A DNA stretch of 15,458 bases from Physocladia obscura (lineage: Eukaryota > Chytridiomycota > Chytridiomycetes > Chytridiales > Chytriomycetaceae). A model generated the notes under the pieces. It was not told where the DNA came from. It saw nothing but the letters and a program-made list of their open reading frames with translations, and searched no databases. Positions 1 to 7,617 of the stretch are shown in pieces; the stretch's first letter is position 1, and the number at the start of each line of letters is the position of its first letter. The translations under genes and the position numbers were made by a program. Location of the stretch: positions 1 through 15,458 of the forward strand of contig JADGJH010000672.1 of the NCBI GenBank assembly GCA_027596945.1, written 5' to 3'.

Positions 1-27
1 CCCCCCCCGCTAGTCTCGTGGGCTCGG
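1..27. other. Probable sequencing-adapter residue at contig start
   Basis: Positions 13-27 read gtctcgtgggctcgg, which is the first 15 nt of the Illumina Nextera read-2 transposase adapter and the 3' end of the i7 index primer. It is preceded by a run of eight C. From 28 onward the sequence departs from the adapter and reads as coding sequence in frame with the next exon. The first 27 bases are therefore probably not genomic. The adapter match is from memory of the published oligo. Confidence 0.8.
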
Positions 28-1162
28 CCAGAAAAATATCAGACCACACAAGAAATTGAAAAGTACCAAAGTGGCGCGAAGATTTCTGTCGATGTTCGCT
101 TAAGAGAGCAGGTATTTCAAATTTGGGGGATTTTTTTTTTTTTTTTGTGATATTAACATTAATAAACTGTAGAATATCAGTGATTTAGCTGGAAAAAAAC
201 TTCCAGAAGTTGAAAAGATTTTGAAACTAAACGACAAGCATATGGATGGATATTTGAAGAGTCATGGCGGAGAAACTCGAGAGCAATTAAAAATTCGTAT
301 TTTGGAGTTTTACAGTGATTTAATCATCGAACAGCTGGTGGAACCGCACTACGATTTTTTGGAATCAATTTCTACAGATAAGCAGAGCACATCTACAGAG
401 CAGAGTTTGTCAAGTCCAAACAATCTTTCAGTGGATTCAATTTCACCGCCAGTCCCACAAGCGCCGCCTATACTAAAATCTGAATCAGCGCCTGCAAACT
501 CCGATAAAAAGTCGATCCCGCCACTGCAAACATCAAACCTTTCTGCAATCTCAATAACAATTACTTCTCCTTCACCACGAAGTCCATCGTTTCAGTCTCC
601 GCATCCTCTCTTGATCCCAATAACCAGTGTCCGCACTCCACAAAACACTCCAGTTCAAATAAAACCTTCAAAATTTCACCGTTCTCGATTTCCTATTAAA
701 AATATTCTCATTGTTACGCACGGCGGCCCAATAAAACTTCTCTTCAAGCATTTAATCGAAGAACTTGGGTTTACGATTGATCCTGCTCGTTTGCATCGGG
801 GCTATCCAAAATGTACAAGTGTGAATACCTTCACAGTGACTAAAAAGTTTTTTGGGGATGGTGATTATGAGTGGCGTGGAGAAATCAGTGCCATGAACGA
901 TGTTGGTCATTTCGCAATGGCAGAAGAGAAATGGTGTCCAGACGAGGCTGTACGAAGAAAATTGAGAGCGACAAGAGGGAAAATACAGGCATCGTCTTCA
1001 AAAGATCTTTCGTTGGAAATTACCAACAAGACTCTTCCTTCACTGCCAGCTAAAAGTGATTTCACTGTGGATTCTAGCAGCTGGTCAAACCCCACGCCAA
1101 ATTCGTCACCGGAACGGAGTGCTCCTCAAGTAAATACAGTGAAGCGGTCTTTGGGTTGGTGA
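28..1162 (+). CDS. Histidine phosphatase superfamily protein (TIGAR/PGAM-like), 5' partial
   Basis: Likely a phosphoglycerate-mutase-type phosphatase acting on a sugar phosphate or similar small phosphoester. Exons: 28-111 (partial) and 173-1162; intron 112-172 (61 nt, gtattt...ctgtag, phase 0). Exon 1 ends in DVRLREQ, where the RLRE glutamate (codon 106-108) matches the family's acid residue. Exon 2 continues with an N-x-x-DLAGK block like the family's G-x-x-EG element, then HGGETREQ, and later the second active-site motif IVTHGGP (His codon 719-721). The first motif (RHG), which carries the phospho-accepting histidine, would lie upstream of the contig end. Between the helical part and the THGG strand lies about 105 codons of Ser/Pro/Thr-rich low complexity (about 366-690). 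A further disordered Ser-rich tail follows the domain and ends KRSLGW. TIGAR-like is the closest guess because of the RLRE context and domain order; another branch of the superfamily is possible. Confidence 0.75.
131..146 (+). repeat. Poly(T) tract in intron
   Basis: A run of 16 T inside the 61-nt intron of the histidine phosphatase gene. It sits upstream of the acceptor ctgtag at 167-172. Confidence 0.8.
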
Positions 1163-1815
1163 AAAAAAAATGCAGAATAAGAAATAAAGTATCATCAGCA
1201 GTTATATCAATTGCAATAATTTTATATCAATATTTTGCGAGAAGTAGAAGCAAATACGCTAGTTTCGGCAACAATTATATTGGCAGCGAGTTTTAACAAT
1301 GTTCAAGCCAAATCCTCTATCAACTTGAATATCCAAGTTTGGAAATTTTTTTCTGAATCTGTATCTCTGCCTAATAACCGCAACACAACATATTGGATAC
1401 GCTTTTGTAGCAACATCCTAGAAACTAATGAATATTTTTGGCTGGTTCAAGAACAACAGCTTCGTAAACTAGCGCGTAAATCCAAACAAGTCCAGTAAAA
1501 CAGTAAACAAAAGCCTCTGCGCAGAAAAACGGAAACACGAAATCCAGAAATACAATGAATGTGCTGACAAACAAACGAGTCGAAAATAAAACAAATAAAG
1601 TGGAACAGAAATGGAGTTTGAACCCTCATTTTAACAATAATGCCGATACACGAAGTGTCGCACCGACTTTTCCATTAGTATTCTATCTAAAAAAATAGAA
1701 AAATAAAGATAACCAAAAAGATATTTGACCCTTTCTTTACTATTATAATTATTTATTTTTGTTGTTTTCCAAGACTTTTCCCGATAATACCCTGAGGAAA
1801 TAAAGAATTAGGAAG
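1163..1815. other. Intergenic region between convergent genes, no gene recognised
   Basis: AT-rich spacer between the stop of the plus-strand phosphatase and the stop of minus-strand PDAP1. A frame from 1235 to 1498 is open for 87 codons but begins with TTG, has no recognisable motif and lacks coding-like composition, so I do not call it. TTTATT at 1752-1757 (AATAAA on the minus strand) lies 59 nt past the PDAP1 stop and may be its poly(A) signal. I checked the GTTTGAACC-like stretch near 1620 for a tRNA T-arm; the stem does not pair. Confidence 0.5.
1183..1188 (+). terminator. Poly(A) signal, histidine phosphatase gene
   Basis: An exact AATAAA begins 21 nt after the TGA stop at 1160-1162, in A-rich sequence. 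Confidence 0.5.
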
Positions 1816-2562
1816 TTAGAGAGTTATGAGATAGAGTCGGGGTTCGGCGACGATAACTACCTTTCCGGCATTCATGCTCGCGGTCTTCACCTCGGAGGCG
1901 GATGCTTTCGCGGTGACTTCGTCCTGTTTTTTGCGGGCGGCGTCTTCGCGCTGCTTGCGGATGATGGCGAGGCGCGCCAGGTCGGCTTTGGCCACGTCGG
2001 TCTTGCCCTCCATCTGGGCCTTCCAGAAGGCGGCCTTCTTGCGCTCGGCCTCCAGCGCTTCCTTTTCGCGGCGCGACAGATTTGCGCTGGCGGGGGCTGC
2101 GTTCAGGTCGGCGGCTTTGATTGGCTTCGCGGCGGCGGCGACGCGGTTTGCGTTGTGCGACTCGAAGGGCGCGGCGTCGTCGCCGTCGCCGTCGCCGTCG
2201 CCGCCGCCGGCCACCGTGCCGATCTCCGTCACGGGCCGGTCGGCGCTGCGGTAAATGTACTCGGCCGGCTTCGTGTTCTTCTTGCCTCCGCCGCCGCCAA
2301 GCCCCGTGTCCGAATCGGTCAAGTCGCTCTCGCCTTCGCTGCCCGACTCCGCTTCCTGCTTCCGTCGCTGCAGCTTCAGCTTCTCTATCTCCGCGATACT
2401 TTGTTCAAGCGCCGTGTCGTCTGTAAAGTGGTGTCCACCGCCCCGCTGTTCATTTTCTTTTTAATATTGGCGACCAATTGTGTGCATTCCTTCGATCAAA
2501 TCATCAAACGAATCTGTGCTCACCTTTGTCTTGTTGAACTTGCCCTTACCCCGTCCACTCAT
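1816..2562 (-). CDS. PDAP1: PDAP1 / HASPP28 family phosphoprotein
   Basis: Homologue of the 28-kDa heat- and acid-stable phosphoprotein (PDGFA-associated protein 1), a small, highly charged eukaryotic protein of unclear biochemical role. Exons on the minus strand: 2562-2524 (13 codons, MSGRGKGKFNKTK) and 2445-1816; intron 2523-2446 (78 nt, GTGAGC...ACAG, phase 0). The model is 222 aa, somewhat longer than the animal protein of about 180. The Gly/Lys/Arg-rich start is family-like. Residues 134-184 hold the hallmark block: LSRREKEALEAERKK, then GKTDVAKADLARLAIIRKQR, then EDAARKK. An upstream NANRV element matches the family's NPNRV. Residues 94-103 are an acidic Gly-Asp repeat, and 59-67 a Gly run. 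The last 14 residues after MNAGK look unlike the family, so the true C-terminus could differ through an unrecognised 3' intron (a GTAGTT lies just after the AAG). It is divergent from the phosphodiesterase gene. Confidence 0.88.
2175..2208 (-). repeat. GC-rich hexamer repeat encoding Gly-Asp run
   Basis: Short tandem gtcgcc units, reading GGCGAC on the minus strand, encode the GDGDGDGDD stretch of PDAP1 (residues about 95-103). Repeats of this kind change length easily, so length may vary between strains. Confidence 0.75.
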
Positions 2563-2903
2563 TTTGCGATATGAAACTGTCGAAAGAGGTGAAACTTGCT
2601 TCTCCACAATTTAAAAAAAAAAAGAAAAAAAGAAAGGAAATCCATTACAAGAAAGTTGTTAAAAAAGGCATTATATGCAACTAAAATTGAACGCAATCAT
2701 AAAAGAATTAGTCGAATTTTTTTTTTTTTTTTTTTGCTTTTACGAAACACCTCAGAAGAGCTTCAAATTAAGTTCAATTACTATTTGGAGCAGCTTTTCT
2801 TCTGACTCAACTTTGCTGAAAAATAACCCCCTGGTTAGAAATGCTTGCAGAATTGTGGCTCATTCCATTTAAAAAAAATTTTTTTAGTCTGACAATTCCG
2901 AAA
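2563..2903. promoter_or_regulatory. Divergent intergenic region, PDAP1 / phosphodiesterase
   Basis: These 341 bp separate the PDAP1 ATG (minus) from the preferred phosphodiesterase ATG (plus), so they should hold both promoters. The region is AT-rich with A-rich (about 2610-2640) and T-rich (about 2718-2735) tracts. I see no unambiguous TATA box or other motif. An in-frame ATG at 2841 could place the phosphodiesterase start inside it. Confidence 0.5.
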
Positions 2904-5638
2904 ATGGCTCATCAAACTGCAAATACATCGATTCTAAACACAAGTTCAGATACGTCAGAAAATGCATCTCCTAATTTATCTATAAAAAACAGTCAAACAG
3001 CTTTTACTTCATCGAGGTCCCAGACTGGTCGTGTATCTGACATCAAAAATGAACCGAGAAAATCACTCCCCAGTAGTTCCAATACATCTGCGTTACGCAA
3101 TCTCACACGCGCCAAAAGCTCTGTTCTCGTATCTCAGCAGCTTTACTATAAAAGTCTCTTGAATCAGACTATTTTTGCAGCTAATGGTCGGACACAGAAA
3201 TCAGGAATGATTATATCAAAATCTCAGATCGAATTCTCCGATCGGCAAAGTGAGCGAAACCAGCGGCAAACCGAACGTGGCAGTGAAGCGCAACAGCATC
3301 AGTTACAGCTACAGCAACAGCAGCAACAGCAACAAAAATTGCAGCAACAGCAAGTAATTTCTCCAAAAGTATCACCCTGTGCAAGTTTCGTCTCCATTGG
3401 CACGAACAAAGATCTGTTCTCTTCGCCACTTCCGAAAAAAAGAACGCGAAAATCTTTCGGAACAAAAAGCATCCTTGGCGGCTCGTCGCAAAGCAACAAC
3501 AGAAACCACGAGATTGAACAAAAATTCGCAACAATTCAAGGCGACGCGCAACAGGGGCCAACTGTATTTCAACTGACGTGCAATTACGTGTTTTTCCTCG
3601 TGTTTTTGGTCGTCGCGAATCAAACTACTTGGGCCCCGTATATCCGCTTTCATATGGCGTTTCTGTACGCCATTATGGCGTTTACTTGTTTGCAGTTTGC
3701 GAGGCTTGTGCATGCACGGGATAAGAAATCCGCTATAATGTTTTATTTGTCGGTGGTTCCGTTTTGTTACTTTTTGTTCATTTCGCGCGAATCGCATATT
3801 CTTGGATTTATGTTGTGGTTTTCAATGTTTTTATTAGTTTTCTTGCAATCTGGGCTTCCGAATTTGAAGATTCATTTAGTATTATATCCACTGGTGAGAG
3901 TGACAAAAATAATTTTTTGTTTTGTTTTATGTTGTTTTTTTTTCCCTGAATTTCAAAAAATTTGCCCAGACGTTAGTAATCAGTTATTGTCTTACGGTGA
4001 CTGCAATGTACAAATTTTATCAGTTAAACTGCCCCTTTATAATCTGTGGGCAACCGTTTTCGTCGACAATGTCTTGGAAGAATGAAATAATGATATCTGC
4101 CGTTTCTCTCACGTTTATTTTCCACTTTATTGACGTGCACAAGTACATCAGACGCAACGCAGTAGCTTTGCTCGATCGAGATGGATTTATTCGACAACTA
4201 TTTACTGCGAATATCGAATTACGAAGACAGCTACGGAGAGAAAAGGCGTTTGATGTTGTGGATCTTGAATCACCTTTGACAAAAGTGCTACAAATACTTG
4301 AAGAAGTTCGGGACAGTGAATTTTCCGACGCGACTATAGTCAAAGAAATTGATATCATTATGAAAATACTGAATTCCGATCAGTTGTACACTCCAGACAT
4401 TCACAAATCGGCAGATGCAGATGTTGGTGAATGGTTGAAAATGATGATACAAACCACCAACAACAGCAACACATCCGATCCTCTTGTGGCAAATAAGCCA
4501 CCGCCCACAGAAAAGATAATTTCTCCAATAACAACAACCGCTGTGCCATCTTTAAAATTTCCAACACCTATCGAATTTTTTGACGACCCAATATTTTCGA
4601 ACCTCCAAGAAAACTTTCACGACCCAAGCTTTGACGTCCACACAATCGAAAAATCCACCACCGCAACTTCCACCCGCGGCGGCGTCCTTTTTTACATTGG
4701 CTATCACCTTTTCCACGCCCACAACCTCCTCGCCGCCCACCGCATCCCCGACGCGACTCTGCGCGCCTGGCTCGCGCACGTTGAACTCGGTTACCGCAGC
4801 ACAAACCCCTACCACAACGCCCTGCACGCCGCCGACGTGACCCACTCCATGAACTACTACATCACGCGCGCCCGCGTGGCCGCGCATCTGTCGCACGACG
4901 ACCGTCTCGCCGCCCTCATGGCTGCAATCATCCACGACTACATGCACCCGGGCGTCAACAATAATTTCCTGATTTCCACGCGCAACCCGCTCGCGATGCG
5001 GTACAACGACGTGGCGGTGCTCGAGAGTTTCCACTGCAGCGCCGTGTTCGAGGCGATGGCGGCGGATCCGGGTTTGGATATTTTGGCTGGGTTGGGAGTG
5101 GACAGTGCGCGCGCTGTGCGCGAGATGGTTGTGGGAGCTGTACTCGCGACGGATATTGCGACGCATTTCGATTGGATTGGGAAGTTTAAAAATAAAGTCG
5201 GTGGTGGTGCTGGCGCGTCGCTGAATTTGGGGTTGAAGGTGGATAAACGGCTGGTGTTGAATATGGCAATTAAATGTGCGGATGTGAATAATCCAACAAA
5301 GCCGTTAGAGTGTTGTAAATTTTGGACAGAAAAGATTATGGAGGAGTTTTTCAGGCAGGGGGATGAAGAGCAGCGGCGTGGTTTGAATGTTTCCATGTTT
5401 ATGAATCGCGGAGCTACTGATATTCCGAAATGCCAGATTGTGAGTCTGATTATACTCCATTCTGTTTTATTTCTTATTTCTTATTTGGCAGGGATTCATT
5501 GACTTTATTGTATACCCGCTTTTTGAGGTGTGGTCTTTATTCATGCAAGAAGACACTGCCACACAGATGGAAAATATTATAATAAACAAACAGTACTGGA
5601 AGGATCAAGCCGCACTAGCGGCAGCTACAGCTTCTTAA
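2904..5638 (+). CDS. Multi-pass membrane class I cyclic-nucleotide phosphodiesterase
   Basis: Hydrolyses cAMP and/or cGMP to the 5' nucleotide; predicted in a membrane with the catalytic domain cytosolic. Exons: 2904-3893, 3970-5439, 5492-5638; introns of 76 and 52 nt, both phase 0; 868 aa. Residues 1-220 are disordered with a polyQ stretch (about 130-150). Hydrophobic segments follow at about 224-242, 249-266, 277-294, 298-315, 324-345 and 369-386, which I count as six TM helices. A basic linker/helix (390-470) and a second low-complexity linker (490-560) precede the PDEase domain (about 570-845). The catalytic set is complete: H612 in YHNALHAADVT (general acid), metal ligands H616, H652, D653 (IIHDYMHPG) and D768 (IKCADVNNP), and the invariant purine-binding glutamine Q819 in CQIGFIDFIVYPLF, a motif split by the last intron. 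Substrate preference cannot be read from sequence. An in-frame ATG at 2841 would add 21 residues; I prefer 2904 because of its AAA context and the low-complexity start typical of such N-termini. Confidence 0.9.
3290..3354 (+). repeat. CAG/CAA tract encoding polyglutamine
   Basis: Interrupted CAA/CAG codons encode a Gln-rich run of about 20 residues, broken by His, Leu and Lys, in the disordered N-terminus of the phosphodiesterase. Mixed codons suggest an old, selected tract and not a recent pure-repeat expansion. Confidence 0.8.
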
Positions 5639-6402
5639 TTTTAATTCGTTTTCTTTTTTCTTTTTTCTTGTATATAATATAACTCCTCTGTCAACAGCCC
5701 ACACACACTTTTTAGTGTCTGCTTGCTAATAAGAATTTAATTTGTTCAATCCTATACTAAACATCGCAAAAGTAATTTCTCAAAAAAAAAAAAAAATTTT
5801 TTTTTGAAGTTTGCAATATTTTGTCTTGAGAACATAAACGATTAAAATCAATCTGCTGTATTTGAATATCATTACTAAATAAAAAGATTACTTTGCTTAT
5901 ATTGTAGCTGTTAAAGTCTACGAATCGACTTTTACTATTTTATCTTTAGAGAGTTTGAGTAAATTTTATTCAGCAGGGAAAACTCCACACAGTGAAAAAT
6001 GCAAGCTTGCTTTTTCTCTCTCATCCCATATTTCTGCTGCTTACATACTCCCAATTTCACTTATATTCTTTAGAGCCAAAGATAGAATGATCTTTGGATG
6101 AAAAGAATGATCTATTCCATTATGTATTCCCTAATGAATAAAATTGTGTGTCCATGTTCGGCTTGAATATCAAATACCCAACAGTAACTATTTTTATAAT
6201 TGTGAATATCCATCAGCAAAGCTCTCCACTTTCCCGCTTAATTCTCCACCTTCAATGCCCTTCGCCATTTCTATCACCAATATTTCCTTATTTATTTGGA
6301 CCAAACATCAATGAGAACTGGATTGGTGAGCAACTAAAAAAAGAAAAAATATGCATTATTTTAGGTCAGCGCACTTTATTGAAATAAAAAAAAAGTCAGA
6401 TC
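5639..6402. other. Intergenic region between convergent genes, no gene recognised
   Basis: AT-rich spacer of 764 bp between the stops of the phosphodiesterase (plus) and the alpha/beta hydrolase (minus). It holds an A-run followed by a T-run near 5783-5806 and an AATAAA at 5878-5883, 240 nt past the phosphodiesterase stop. An open frame at 6148-6387 starts at a non-ATG codon and shows no protein-like pattern. I see no RNA gene or repeat family. Confidence 0.5.
6375..6380 (-). terminator. Poly(A) signal, alpha/beta hydrolase gene
   Basis: TTTATT on the plus strand is an exact AATAAA on the minus strand. It lies 23 nt past the hydrolase stop at 6405-6403. Confidence 0.55.
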
Positions 6403-7578
6403 TCAGATTTTACTAGAATTTATACCGCGGTCAACGACCCATTTCACTATTATATCACAAGCAATTTGTGCATGTGTTGTTGCTTTTGTCGTTTGTGCAG
6501 CAATATTGTTTGCGTCATTGTCTTTATCATCCAGAGACACAGGCAAGTCTATTTTCGAATTCAGATTATGATTTCCATTCTGAATCAATACGAGGGTATG
6601 TGATGGTAGGACATTAGCGAAACTTGTGGCATCAGCAACAGGCACGATTTCGTCAAGGGTGCCATGGACAGTAAGCGTTTGGAGTGACTGCGGCAGCAAA
6701 CTGACTTTTTTGTTTTTTGATATAAATAAACTAATACGTATATTTTTATGCATTTGAAGCACTCACTGTTTGCTAGCTCGTTATCAATCCGCGCCCACAT
6801 TGAAAAAGCCCGATCAAGCGACACTGAATACTTGACAACGCGACCCTTCAACCGATTTCCATTCAAATCAGTCGCGCCGCCCCACCAGCCATTCACCGCA
6901 ACTTCAAGGCCGTTATCGCCACCACCAGTCACAGTTTCCGGCAGCACTGCTTCACGACACCGCCACTTTGACAGGGCTTCATCGATGACTTGTTGTGAAA
7001 ACACGCCGTCGCGGATGCATTTTTGCGATAACCCATTGAGCATATCGAATCTGCCACTGATGTTTACAAAAAGTGGCACACGTGTCGGATTGTGAAGGGC
7101 GTAGAGGAGTCCAACCATACTTCCTATTAGAATTCATTAATGGGCTTACTTCCTTGTGTTGTGGTGCTGCTCACCCATTGAATGACCGATAATGCACGAA
7201 ATACGCCAGTTACGAGCCGATAGCCAGTCGTAAACGACGCTTAAATCATGCAGACACCGGTAATAATCTAGCATTGTCAGCACGGAGCCAGACGAATCGC
7301 CAGAGCCGCGGAAGTCGAAACGAAGCGACGAGACGGGCAGATTGTCGGCCAAAAGTGAGAGCAGAGAAGGATTGTTTTTATGGGCTGTGTCGTTGTTGAG
7401 TTGTCCGATAGATAGGAATTATTATTTTTGATTGAGAACCTTTGATGCCGTGGCAGATGATAACGATAGGCTGGTTGGAGCCAGATTCGACAACGGAAGA
7501 AGGGGGCTTGAGACGGACGGTAGCAGCCAGAAAGTCAGCATCAGACTCCGGAATCGGGATGCGGAAATTAGATTCCAT
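6403..7578 (-). CDS. Alpha/beta hydrolase, serine esterase/lipase-like
   Basis: A soluble alpha/beta-hydrolase of about 335 aa, probably cleaving an ester, thioester or amide; the substrate cannot be told. Minus-strand exons: 7578-7440, 7384-7175, 7123-6767 and 6704-6403, with introns of 55, 51 and 62 nt, all phase 1. Residues 39-47 hold the oxyanion-region strand VIICHGIK. LRFDFRGSGDSSG (67-79) is the typical strand and turn before the nucleophile. The nucleophile elbow GHSMG (113-117, Ser115) spans an intron. The acid is probably Asp253 (VHGTLDEIVP) and the base His281 (NGNHNL). Between elbow and acid, about 140-235 forms the cap/lid. There is no signal peptide or membrane segment. The last intron has an alternative pair (a GTGCTT donor three nt further in and acceptor GTCAG), which changes one or two residues near 236 but not the frame. 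It shares a 39-bp divergent promoter region with the pseudouridine synthase. Confidence 0.85.
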
Positions 7579-7617
7579 CTTTTTTGTTTCTTTTGTTGAT
7601 TTATTTTTGAGTTTGTC
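7579..7617. promoter_or_regulatory. Very short divergent intergenic region (39 bp)
   Basis: Separates the ATG of the minus-strand hydrolase (7578) from the first in-frame ATG of the plus-strand pseudouridine synthase (7618). It is T-rich on the plus strand. Transcription signals for both genes must lie here or overlap the coding 5' ends, unless one gene starts further downstream or has an upstream noncoding exon. No TATA box is visible. Confidence 0.55.

Noticed and set aside
1235..1498. 87-codon open frame downstream of the phosphatase
   Set aside because: It starts at TTG, has no family resemblance and lies in AT-rich 3' flanking sequence.
1610..1680. Possible tRNA on the minus strand (GGTTCAAAC-like T-loop)
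   Set aside because: The flanking bases do not pair as a T-stem, and no acceptor stem or anticodon arm could be built.
1874..2574. Long plus-strand open frames opposite PDAP1
   Set aside because: These are GC-rich antisense shadows with Arg/Ser/Ala-biased translations; the minus-strand frame carries the conserved PDAP1 block.
3560..4180. Rhodopsin-phosphodiesterase fusion (microbial rhodopsin N-terminus)
   Set aside because: The hydrophobic region precedes a PDE and its last helix ends FIDVHKY, recalling the D-x-x-x-K retinal motif. But the spacing is D-x-x-K, the Lys sits at the helix end next to RR, and no RY-x-DW helix-3 motif is present. Six, not seven or eight, helices are seen.
4552..5396. 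Long minus-strand open frames opposite the phosphodiesterase catalytic domain
   Set aside because: They are antisense to a complete PDEase domain, compositionally biased and without motifs.
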